Part shown: piece after piece, positions 47,808-55,767 of the stretch | Position numbering within the stretch: the first letter of the stretch is position 1 | Layout of the letters: each line of letters opens with the position of its first letter | Assembly: GCA_023230485.1 (NCBI GenBank) | Contig: JALNXG010000006.1 | Span: 26,252 to 90,251, forward strand | Length of the DNA: 64,000 nt | Origin: Melioribacteraceae bacterium | Lineage (GTDB): Bacteria > Bacteroidota > Ignavibacteria > Ignavibacteriales > Melioribacteraceae | Direction of reading: 5' to 3' | Position numbers and translations under genes: made by a program | The notes under the pieces: model-generated | What the model was told of the DNA's origin: nothing | What the model saw: only the letters and a program-made list of their open reading frames with translations | Databases searched by the model: none

Positions 47808-48853
47808 TAAAAAGAAAGTTTATACCCTTACTACTATTGATTATAATTACAATTGCAGGATGTAAAAATTCGGATGATCCGGTTTCGCCGATACCATCAG
47901 AAGTAGGAGATGATTATGTATTCAAGCAAAATGATCTTCTCGGAAGAGGTGTAAATATTGGTAATGCACTCGAAGCACCAACCGAAGGAGAATGGGGTGT
48001 TTATATCAAAGAAGAATACTTCGCATTAATTAAATATGCCGGATTCAATTCAGTTCGCGTTCCAATCAAATGGTCAGCACATTCACTTAAATTAGCTCCC
48101 TATACAATCGATGCAAATTTCTTTTCGCGTATTGATTGGGTAATTGATCAAGCTGCAAAATATGACCTGGCAATTATTATTAACATACATCATTTTGATG
48201 AAATGATGGTAACTCCTGCTGCACAGAAAGAACGCTTCTTAAAACTTTGGGAACAGATTGCAGAGCGTTATAAAAGCCAATCGAATAAAGTTTTCTTTGA
48301 AATATTAAATGAACCAAACAGCGCAATGACTGCACCGATATGGGATCAATACTATAAAGAAGCACTAACTATAATTAGAAAAACAAATCCAATACGGACA
48401 GTTTTAATCGGACTATCTAACTGGGGGGGCGTAAGCGGATTAGCCGGACTTACATTGCCTGCTAATGAAAATAATGTAATCGTATCTTTTCATTATTATA
48501 ATCCATTTGAATTTACGCATCAGGGTGCGGAATGGGTAGATGGTGCAAATGCTTGGTTAGGAAGAAGATGGAATGGAACTACTGCAGAAAAAAATGCAGT
48601 AATTAACGATTTTAATATAATGATTAGCTGGGCGAATGCTAAGAAGGTGCCTCTTAATTTAGGTGAGTTCGGATCATTTTCAAAGGCAGATATGGATTCG
48701 AGAATTAGATGGACAACATTTATAGCCTCGCATGCCGTTGCTTCTAAAATCAGTTTTCATTATTGGGAGTTCTGTTCCGGTTTTGGAATTTATGATCTTA
48801 ATACATATAAATTCAATGACGGATTGCTAAAAGCATTAATTCCATCTTCATAA
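47804..48853 (+). CDS. Glycoside hydrolase family 5 (cellulase-like) lipoprotein
   Basis: The 349-residue protein has a lipoprotein signal ending ITIAGC. It shows the GH5 fold: RGVNIGNALEAPTEGEWG, YAGFNSVRVPIKWSAH, INIHHFDEMM, the acid/base Glu in FFEILNEPNS and the nucleophile Glu in LNLGEFGSF. It should hydrolyse a beta-1,4-linked polysaccharide (cellulose, glucomannan or similar) at the cell surface or in the periplasm. There is no carbohydrate-binding module. The start overlaps the DUF502 stop. Confidence 0.93.
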   Translation: MIKRKFIPLLLLIIITIAGCKNSDDPVSPIPSEVGDDYVFKQNDLLGRGVNIGNALEAPTEGEWGVYIKEEYFALIKYAGFNSVRVPIKWSAHSLKLAPYTIDANFFSRIDWVIDQAAKYDLAIIINIHHFDEMMVTPAAQKERFLKLWEQIAERYKSQSNKVFFEILNEPNSAMTAPIWDQYYKEALTIIRKTNPIRTVLIGLSNWGGVSGLAGLTLPANENNVIVSFHYYNPFEFTHQGAEWVDGANAWLGRRWNGTTAEKNAVINDFNIMISWANAKKVPLNLGEFGSFSKADMDSRIRWTTFIASHAVASKISFHYWEFCSGFGIYDLNTYKFNDGLLKALIPSS

Positions 48854-48882
48854 AAATCAATAATTATGGATTGAATGAGAAA

Positions 48883-50154
48883 ATGAAGAATAAATTTTAT
48901 AATGAATTCGATGCAGATCGATTAAAGCATAATACGAGGATAGATGATTATCGTACTGCTTTTCAAATCGATAGAGACCGCATTATTCATTCATCTGAAT
49001 TTAGACGGCTTCAAGGGAAGACACAAGTTTTTCTTCCCGGTGAATTTGATTTTTATAGAACCCGATTAACACATTCAATAGAAGTGGCACAGATAGGAAG
49101 ATCAATTTGTAATTTCCTTTTGTCAAAAGAAACTGATCTATTAAATGAAGAATATTTTATCGATCCAGACTTGGTTGAGTCTATTTGCCTTGCTCACGAT
49201 CTTGGTCATCCTCCATTTGGTCATAGTGGTGAAAGAATCTTAAATAAGCTTATGCAACCGTTTGGTGGATTTGAAGGAAACGCTCAAACCTTACGTTCAA
49301 TTACGGATATTTTTTACCGTGAAGACGATCATCATAGAAGTATGAATCCTACCAGAGCATTTCTTGATGGAATCCTTAAATACAAAGCACTTCATAAAGA
49401 TTTTAAAAAACCTGAAAATCATTTCCTTTATAATGACCAATCAGAAATAATAAATTATGTGTTTGATAAAAAAGAGTATTCAAAACAATTCAAGTCGCCC
49501 AATGCACTTAATAATTTTAAGAGTATAGAATGCCAAATTATGGATTGGGCTGATGATACTGCCTATGCAATTAATGATTTAGTCGATAGCATCTCGGGTG
49601 GATTTATTAATATTGCTAAACTTACAAAGTGGGCAGAAATTAATAATATAATCGGAGAAGAAGAAAAAGACCTAAATGACATAATCGAATGGATTAAGAA
49701 AAGAAAATTCAAAGCAAAGTTTGGTTATCAAATAGGTCAATTTATTTGCGCAGTAAAAATAAAAGAACGAAATACTTTTCTCGATAAAAAAACCAATAGA
49801 TATAAATACAATCTTGTCATTGAACCGAATATATTTAATAAAGTTGAATTATATAAAAAGATTGCTGTGGATATTGTTTTTAAATCGACACAGCTTCATC
49901 AGATGGAATACAAAGGAAATAAAATGGTAGAAAGTTTATTTAATGTATTTCATGAAGGATATATAAAAAACAATCACAAGTTTAAGATACTGCCCGAGTT
50001 CAACGATAAATTAGTTCGTGATGTAAAAAGCGAAAATGAGAAAGCGCGGCTAATATGTGATTATATTTCGGGGATGACCGATGCTTATGCAATGAGAACA
50101 TATAAGCGGCTTTTTGATGCCGATTATAGTTCTCTTGCTGATTTAATCACTTAA
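48883..50154 (+). CDS. dgt: Deoxyguanosinetriphosphate triphosphohydrolase-like HD protein
   Basis: The 423-residue protein hydrolyses dNTPs to the deoxynucleoside and triphosphate. HD-domain metal ligands appear as H in RLTHSIEVAQI, HD in CLAHDLGHPPFGHSGE and a late D in DWADDTAYAINDLVDS. SSEFRRLQGKTQVF is the usual start of the family core. I prefer ATG 48883 over the in-frame TTG at 48871. It follows the GH5 gene and its last 8 bases overlap the end of the convergent phosphoesterase gene. Confidence 0.93.
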   Translation: MKNKFYNEFDADRLKHNTRIDDYRTAFQIDRDRIIHSSEFRRLQGKTQVFLPGEFDFYRTRLTHSIEVAQIGRSICNFLLSKETDLLNEEYFIDPDLVESICLAHDLGHPPFGHSGERILNKLMQPFGGFEGNAQTLRSITDIFYREDDHHRSMNPTRAFLDGILKYKALHKDFKKPENHFLYNDQSEIINYVFDKKEYSKQFKSPNALNNFKSIECQIMDWADDTAYAINDLVDSISGGFINIAKLTKWAEINNIIGEEEKDLNDIIEWIKKRKFKAKFGYQIGQFICAVKIKERNTFLDKKTNRYKYNLVIEPNIFNKVELYKKIAVDIVFKSTQLHQMEYKGNKMVESLFNVFHEGYIKNNHKFKILPEFNDKLVRDVKSENEKARLICDYISGMTDAYAMRTYKRLFDADYSSLADLIT

Positions 50155-51370
50155 AAGTTATGAGTGTAATTTCAGGAGTGGCATTGTAACGCACGGGAGC
50201 TAAAGACATTCCTAGTCCGCGCGTAACAATCATAAGCATATCGCCGAAATAAAAATCACCTTTTACATATTGTGTTTCAAATATTGTTGGAGAAAGATCG
50301 ATAAATGGAAAGAGTAAAGTAATCTGTCCTCCATGAGTATGTCCCGCAAGATAAAGATTATAATTGTGCTCTGAAGCTGCATCAATTAATTTTTGACGTG
50401 GCTGATGAGTAAGGAATATTTTGAAATCAACCTTTTGACCACCATTTGCAATAATATTTAGTGCTGAATTCGAAATAGTTTCTACATATGTATTAGTAAC
50501 AAAACTAACTTTTATTTTTGCACCATTGATATCGAAGTACCTATTTTCGTTATCAAGCATAAAGACATTCTTCTTTGCGAGAGCTTCTTCTACAATTTTA
50601 AGACTTCGTTCTGTATCACTTCTATCAACCCAGTTATCATGATCACCAACGCAGGCATAAACTCCATTTTTAGATTTTAACATACCGCTATATTTTGCTG
50701 ATGTCTCAACGAAATGTTTGCCCGAAGTAATTAAGTCTCCTGCAATTAAAACCAAATCAGCATTAAGAGAATTTACTTTATTTACGAAGCGACTTAGTCT
50801 CGCTTCATTTGTATATGGGTCTGCTTGTATATCAGAGATAAGAACAATCTTTGCAGATTTTAGTTTCTCATTTACCGGTTTATGATAAGTTACTTCTCTT
50901 ACTTCAACACTATTATAGTCATAAATAATTCTTACCGGGACGTAAAGAGTGAAAAAAACTAACAGTGCAAATTGCCCTTTATATATCCCTGCAAGTATTC
51001 TATCCTTATGCTTTTTATAGATAGGGTAAAAAATTAGTCTTACGATATCGATTAATAAGAAAAAGACTAACGACTGAATAAGAATCACAAAATAGATCCA
51101 GAAGGGAAATACGACAATGTAATTAATAATGTTATTTAGAGGGGGGAATTCAATCGCATCATTTGTAATAAAATAATAGATGATACCAAGTATAATTCCG
51201 ATTGGTAGTAAATTAAGAAAGCCAACCGTAACCCAACGAATTTTTTTGAAAAGTTCTAACTTAATTCGAGGAAACAAATAAAGAATAGTATTTGAAGTTT
51301 TTCTAATAAAATAGAATTGAAAACCGAAAATCAAAAGGAACATAAAAATTAGTGTAAGCAAATATCTCAT
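50147..51370 (-). CDS. Membrane-anchored calcineurin-like metallophosphoesterase
   Basis: The 407-residue protein has four hydrophobic helices in its first 160 residues, then a phosphoesterase domain: ISDIQADPYT (metal D-x-[HQ]; Gln in place of the usual His), LVLIAGDLITSG, CVGDHDNWVD (in place of GNHD), and LAGHTHGGQITLLFPF. This is the YkuE/YaeI-like arrangement. Relatives act on lipid or nucleotide phosphates at the membrane. The substrate here is unknown. It ends inside the last 8 bases of dgt. Confidence 0.85.
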   Translation of the reverse strand: MRYLLTLIFMFLLIFGFQFYFIRKTSNTILYLFPRIKLELFKKIRWVTVGFLNLLPIGIILGIIYYFITNDAIEFPPLNNIINYIVVFPFWIYFVILIQSLVFFLLIDIVRLIFYPIYKKHKDRILAGIYKGQFALLVFFTLYVPVRIIYDYNSVEVREVTYHKPVNEKLKSAKIVLISDIQADPYTNEARLSRFVNKVNSLNADLVLIAGDLITSGKHFVETSAKYSGMLKSKNGVYACVGDHDNWVDRSDTERSLKIVEEALAKKNVFMLDNENRYFDINGAKIKVSFVTNTYVETISNSALNIIANGGQKVDFKIFLTHQPRQKLIDAASEHNYNLYLAGHTHGGQITLLFPFIDLSPTIFETQYVKGDFYFGDMLMIVTRGLGMSLAPVRYNATPEITLITFK

Positions 51371-51426
51371 AATATCTCAATTATTGTCAATAAAAGTTAA
51401 ACCACAAAAGAAGCAAATAAGTTCTA

Positions 51427-52188
51427 TTATTTATAAGATTCTTTAAATTTATTGATAAAGTCTTTTACAAAAGGAGAAATTACGAGTCGGCCGCTTAAAG
51501 CCGCGCGTTCTTCGAGAATTAAGCCCCAATTTTCGGTACCTTTCCAAAGAGTATTTTTTAATTCTTTAAGAGCTTCGGGATTAGCGGAAGTTAATTTCTT
51601 AATAATCTGTTCAATATCACGTTCCATTTCTTCGCTCGAAAACGTAATTCTGCTAAATAGACCGGCATTAAATGCCCATTCAGCACTAAGCCACTCACCT
51701 TCGATTGCGAGTTTTGCCAGATTAGAAATACCGATTTTACGTTCGAGCACGGGACCGATTACAAATGGACCTATTCCGAGGCTAAGTTCGCTTAATTTGA
51801 TAGATGCATTCGCGGAGGCGAGCGAATAATCACAGGCGGCAGCTAATCCCACTCCTGCCCCGATACATTTGCCATGAATTTTAGCTATAATTAATTTTGG
51901 TGAATTTTTGATAGCAAGGAAGAGATCTGCAAAACCCATAAAGAAATTTTTGCCTGCTTCGAAATCTGTGATATTAGAGAGTTCTTCATAGGAAGCACCG
52001 CCACAGAATAAACTTCCCTCACTTTGGATTATAATAACTTTAACGTCATTATTCTGATTCAAAGAAACGATTTTATTTGTTATCTCGTGTAAAAGAGATG
52101 ATGGAAGTGAATTCCCCTTAGGATTATGAAATAGTACTTGTGCATATCCTTCTTGAATTAATAAATCAGCTTTGATCTGAGGTTTCAT
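51427..52188 (-). CDS. Enoyl-CoA hydratase/isomerase family protein
   Basis: The 253-residue crotonase-fold protein has SLFCGGASYEEL (first oxyanion-hole strand) and IHGKCIGAGVGLAAACDYSL (second), plus ELSLGIGPFVIGPVLERKIG. The usual catalytic glutamate region is not clear, so hydration of enoyl-CoA is not certain. It may be an isomerase or another crotonase. Its start overlaps the HAD gene upstream by 23 bases. No thiolase or acyl-CoA gene is close. Confidence 0.85.
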   Translation of the reverse strand: MKPQIKADLLIQEGYAQVLFHNPKGNSLPSSLLHEITNKIVSLNQNNDVKVIIIQSEGSLFCGGASYEELSNITDFEAGKNFFMGFADLFLAIKNSPKLIIAKIHGKCIGAGVGLAAACDYSLASANASIKLSELSLGIGPFVIGPVLERKIGISNLAKLAIEGEWLSAEWAFNAGLFSRITFSSEEMERDIEQIIKKLTSANPEALKELKNTLWKGTENWGLILEERAALSGRLVISPFVKDFINKFKESYK

Positions 52189-52828
52189 TTTTTAATATAT
52201 TTTTTAGTTGACTGATATCATCCAAAAGAAAATCGGGATTATAAGATTTTAGTATATCGCTGCTTCTATAACCGTAAGAAACGCCGATAGTAAAAGCACC
52301 GGCATCTCTGCCACAAAGAATATCTAATTCAGAATCTCCCACCATCAAACAATTTTTAGATAAAGTATCTAATTCTTTAAGAATATAAAGAAGCGGTTCA
52401 GGTGATGGTTTATGAGCTAATCCCGGTCGTCTTCCCATTATGTATGTAAATTTATCTGCAAGACCAAAATGCTTCAGGATTAAATCCGCTTGATCCTGCG
52501 CTTTAGTAGTAAGAAGAGCTATATTGTATTTATTGTCGTATAGATAATTAATTATATCTATTACATTAGGATAAATTTCTGATAAGTCAATATACTCAAA
52601 ATAAATCGATTTGTACTTTGTTATGAAGGTATCAAAATCATCAACCACAAAACCAAAATCACTGAAAATATCTTCAAAGTGCATACCAATCTTTGTATAA
52701 AATTGGTCTTCGGGCAAATCAACATTATAATTGCATTCTGCTAAAGTTTTTATAGTAGCTTGGTATATAGTTTTATGGGAACTCATAAGTGTCCCATCAA
52801 GATCAAAAACAACTGTAGTAATATTCAT
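52166..52828 (-). CDS. HAD-superfamily phosphatase, phosphoglycolate-phosphatase-like
   Basis: The 220-residue protein has motif I VVFDLDGTLMSS, motif II ALLTTKAQDQAD, Lys in GLAHKPSPEPL and motif IV MVGDSELDILCGRDAGAFTI. The alpha-helical cap matches the Gph/PpaX branch. The substrate could be phosphoglycolate or another small phosphate ester. It lies two bases after the DUF1761 gene and overlaps the crotonase gene, so the three form one operon. Confidence 0.88.
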   Translation of the reverse strand: MNITTVVFDLDGTLMSSHKTIYQATIKTLAECNYNVDLPEDQFYTKIGMHFEDIFSDFGFVVDDFDTFITKYKSIYFEYIDLSEIYPNVIDIINYLYDNKYNIALLTTKAQDQADLILKHFGLADKFTYIMGRRPGLAHKPSPEPLLYILKELDTLSKNCLMVGDSELDILCGRDAGAFTIGVSYGYRSSDILKSYNPDFLLDDISQLKNILKNETSDQS

Positions 52829-52830
52829 AA

Positions 52831-53241
52831 TTAAAATGCGCCCAATATAAATCCATCGATAAGAAGAACAATTAAATGGTATCCTCCGTCAACGAATAAT
52901 TTTTTTAATGTTTTGTGTTCATATAGTGTATTAATAAGCATAGTCATTGCAGTAAATCCAATCCAAACTAAGAAGGCGAGGCGAATACCTTCAATAATTG
53001 TAGTAAAATCAGCATAAGTCATTATACGTGAGAGGACATACGCCATAACTAATTGTGCCAAAAAAGCTAATGGATAAGTTTTATAAGGAGCAAAACCTTT
53101 TTTTAATTCATCTTCCGTTATATCTAAAGTTTCTATCCAAATTTTTCCGAATAAAAATTGATTATACCAAACAAAACCAAGCACCATCGAAACAACGCCA
53201 CAAAGCAACACCGCCCAATAATTAACTTCAGCAATTTCCAT
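52831..53241 (-). CDS. DUF1761 family membrane protein
   Basis: The 136-residue protein has four predicted membrane helices. The family features are NYWAVLLCGVVSMVLGFVWY at the N-terminus, FGKIW, and FLVWIGFTAMTMLINTLYE in the third helix. Function unknown. ATG 53241 is preferred; a TTG one codon earlier is possible. It is separated by about 10 bases from the asparaginase upstream. Confidence 0.85.
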   Translation of the reverse strand: MEIAEVNYWAVLLCGVVSMVLGFVWYNQFLFGKIWIETLDITEDELKKGFAPYKTYPLAFLAQLVMAYVLSRIMTYADFTTIIEGIRLAFLVWIGFTAMTMLINTLYEHKTLKKLFVDGGYHLIVLLIDGFILGAF

Positions 53242-53252
53242 CAAAGCCCCTT

Positions 53253-54263
53253 CTAATCATTAAATATTTTTATTACCGGTTCACCCTTTTCTAAGTGATA
53301 ACCGCGAAACATTCCGGGAGTATTAAATTCCATTAGAACATTACCATTTTTATCTATACCGATTACTCCGCCGAAACCACCGAGTGCTGGAAGCTTCTTT
53401 TGAATTACTTCATTTCCGGCTTTGCTAATAGAAAGATTTTTATATTCCATCAAATCGGAAATATCTTTAGCCACGCCGAGACGTATAAAATATTCGCCCC
53501 AGCCGGTGGAAGAGATTGCACATGTATTATTATCAGCATAAGTTCCTGCACCAATTATCGGCGCATCGCCTACTCTTCCATATTTTTTATTAGCCATACC
53601 GCCTGTGGATGTTCCTGCGGCTAAATTGCCTTTGCTATCTAAAGCGGCAACACCTACTGTACCGAATTTTTCAAATACATTTATATTATCGAGAGAACTT
53701 TTTTGTTTCTCTTTTTCCGTTTCTCTTTCACGTTCTTGGATTTTTTTTAGATCATTTACTTTATCTTCAGTTTTGAAATAATTATTATCGACAAATTCGA
53801 GACCCATCTCTTTAGCAAATCTTTCTGCACCTTCGGAGATCATCATAACGTGCGGTGATTTTTCCATAACGAGACGGGCAAGAGCTATCGGACTTTTGAT
53901 ATGCTTAATTCCGGCAACTGTGCCTGCTCTTAATTTATCGCCGCTCATAATTGAGGCATCTAACTCCACATCTCCATCGGCATTAAGTACAGCTCCTTTG
54001 CTTGCATTAAAAAGGGGCGAATCTTCAAGAATTTGAATTGCAGATTCAACTGCATCTAAAGCATCTCCACCGCTTTTTAGAATTTGATATCCTTTATCTA
54101 AAGCTTCGTTTAATTTAGCACGATAATCTTTTTCTTGATCGGGAGAGATAACTTTCTTAGTCATGCTTCCCGCACCGCCGTGAAGAACAATTCCGAATTT
54201 TGGGTTCTCTTGAGCACTGATTGTAAGGATGGAGATTATAAATACTACGATGAATTTTTTCAT
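53253..54263 (-). CDS. Isoaspartyl peptidase / plant-type L-asparaginase (Ntn hydrolase), exported
   Basis: The 336-residue protein has a signal peptide (MKKFIVVFIISILTISAQ) and then FGIVLHGGAGSMTKK, typical of type 2 asparaginases. The nucleophile Thr follows the autocleavage Gly in FEKFGTVGVAALDSKGNLAA (about residue 200), and downstream TSTGGMANKKYGRVGDAPI binds substrate. It should hydrolyse isoaspartyl dipeptides or asparagine in the periplasm after self-cleavage. It is divergent from the C1 peptidase across a 163-base gap with a perfect inverted repeat. Confidence 0.93.
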   Translation of the reverse strand: MKKFIVVFIISILTISAQENPKFGIVLHGGAGSMTKKVISPDQEKDYRAKLNEALDKGYQILKSGGDALDAVESAIQILEDSPLFNASKGAVLNADGDVELDASIMSGDKLRAGTVAGIKHIKSPIALARLVMEKSPHVMMISEGAERFAKEMGLEFVDNNYFKTEDKVNDLKKIQERERETEKEKQKSSLDNINVFEKFGTVGVAALDSKGNLAAGTSTGGMANKKYGRVGDAPIIGAGTYADNNTCAISSTGWGEYFIRLGVAKDISDLMEYKNLSISKAGNEVIQKKLPALGGFGGVIGIDKNGNVLMEFNTPGMFRGYHLEKGEPVIKIFND

Positions 54264-54298
54264 GGCAGACCGTATTCCAAATGAATTATAAAAATAAC

Positions 54299-54321
54299 AA
54301 TTGCATAAAGAGAATGCAATT
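54299..54321. promoter_or_regulatory. Perfect inverted repeat in a divergent promoter region (possible operator)
   Basis: AATTGCAT (54299-54306), 7-base spacer, ATGCAATT (54314-54321), set between the asparaginase (minus) and the C1 peptidase (plus). No T tract follows, so it is not a terminator. Symmetry and position suggest a protein-binding site, but an AT-rich chance palindrome is possible. Confidence 0.4.
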
Positions 54322-54426
54322 AATTATAAATAAGATATTGATGTGTATTTATTAAATATTATTTATAAATTTCTTAATACATTTGAATTTTTCTAACACA
54401 TAAAATCGGTACTTCCCGGAGGAAGG

Positions 54427-55590
54427 ATGAAAGCAAAATATTTACTTCTATTAATGTTAGGTTTTTTTTGTTTCGTAAATTTTGTAAATGCTCAGGATGA
54501 CGAAGAGAAAGACAAGGATAAGAAAAAAGATCGCCATGAATTTACTATGGAAAAAGAATTAAAAACCACACCCGTGAAAAGCCAAGCAAAAACAGGCACT
54601 TGCTGGTGCTTCGCAACTATGTCATTCGCAGAAACAGAACTCCTTAGAATGGGTAATGGAGAATATGATTTATCCGAAATGTTTATTATACATAATACCT
54701 ATCCGATAAAAGCAGCGAAATATATGCGATATATGGGAATGGGAAATTTCGGACCGGGCGGACAGGCGCATGACTTGTTTCATGTAATGGATAAATTTGG
54801 TTTAATGCCCGAAGAAGCTTATAGCGGCATTATGCCCGGCGATAAAGAACACAATCACGGTGAATTAGAAAATATGCTCGATGGAATTCTAAAAGCAGCC
54901 CTCAAACGTACCGGAACAAAAACTACTACTAATTGGAAAGACATTATCGATTTTACCTTGAATGAATATCTTGGCAAAATCCCTAATGAATTTGACTACA
55001 AAGAAAAAAAATATACACCTAAAAGTTTTGCTGATGAACTCGGACTTAAATCTTCTGATTATGTAGAATTAACTTCATTCTCTCATCATCCATTTTATAA
55101 GACATTCGTTTTAGAAATTCCTGATAACTGGACTGATGACGAATATTATAATGTGCCGATTGATGATATAGTAAAAGTAATGGATTATGCAATAGATAAT
55201 GGGTATTCGATAGCATGGGACGGTGATGTTGGAAAGGAAAATTTTTATAGTAAACCGGGTTATGCAGTTGTACCCGTAACTGCCGAAGATGATCAGACAA
55301 AGGAAGAAAAGAAATTACCTGAAAAGGAAAAACAGATTTCTCAAGCAGACCGTCAAGATGCATTTGATACATATTCCACAACCGATGATCATTTAATGCA
55401 CGTTATAGGTGTGGCAAAAAATCAGGAAGGCACTAAGTTTTATTACACCAAAAATTCTTGGGGAACAAAAGAGCGCAAGTATGATGGCTTCTGGTATATG
55501 AGTGAACAATTTATTAGATTGCGTACAGTAGCAATTATGATACATAAAGATGCAATTCCACAAGAGATAAAAGCTAAGTTGGGATTATAA
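54427..55590 (+). CDS. C1 family cysteine peptidase (aminopeptidase C / bleomycin hydrolase-like), exported
   Basis: The 387-residue protein has a signal peptide (MKAKYLLLLMLGFFCFVNFV, then NAQ). The catalytic Cys is in TGTCWCFATMSFAETEL (about residue 59), His in DDHLMHVIGVAKN (about 323) and Asn in YYTKNSWGTKERKYDGFWYM. The layout matches PepC-like enzymes but the export signal is unusual for that intracellular family; exported forms are common in Bacteroidota. A strong GGAGGAAGG precedes the ATG. Confidence 0.92.
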   Translation: MKAKYLLLLMLGFFCFVNFVNAQDDEEKDKDKKKDRHEFTMEKELKTTPVKSQAKTGTCWCFATMSFAETELLRMGNGEYDLSEMFIIHNTYPIKAAKYMRYMGMGNFGPGGQAHDLFHVMDKFGLMPEEAYSGIMPGDKEHNHGELENMLDGILKAALKRTGTKTTTNWKDIIDFTLNEYLGKIPNEFDYKEKKYTPKSFADELGLKSSDYVELTSFSHHPFYKTFVLEIPDNWTDDEYYNVPIDDIVKVMDYAIDNGYSIAWDGDVGKENFYSKPGYAVVPVTAEDDQTKEEKKLPEKEKQISQADRQDAFDTYSTTDDHLMHVIGVAKNQEGTKFYYTKNSWGTKERKYDGFWYMSEQFIRLRTVAIMIHKDAIPQEIKAKLGL

Positions 55591-55616
55591 AAGTTTTTCC
55601 CACTAAATTTTGACAC

Positions 55617-55645
55617 TTGCAAAATTTGGTATATTGGATTATAGT
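55617..55645 (+). promoter_or_regulatory. Sigma-70-like promoter upstream of a terminator with no gene between
   Basis: TTGCAA (55617-55622), 17-base spacer, TATAGT (55640-55645). Another TTGACA stands at 55610-55615 but is badly spaced. Transcription would begin near 55652 and meet the terminator at 55661-55690, giving an RNA of about 40 bases. Confidence 0.35.
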
Positions 55646-55660
55646 ATGTAGTATCGACTA

Positions 55661-55690
55661 AACCGCCTCTCCCTCAGGGCGGTTTTTTTT
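55661..55690 (+). terminator. Intrinsic terminator after the C1 peptidase gene
   Basis: Stem AACCGCC (55661-55667) / GGCGGTT (55678-55684), 10-base loop and a run of eight T (55683-55690). Confidence 0.9.
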
Positions 55691-55767
55691 GTTTTTACAC
55701 GTCATTTTTGAAACTATTATCTTATTTTACTGTATTAGATAAAAGAATATAATTAATCGGATTATTT

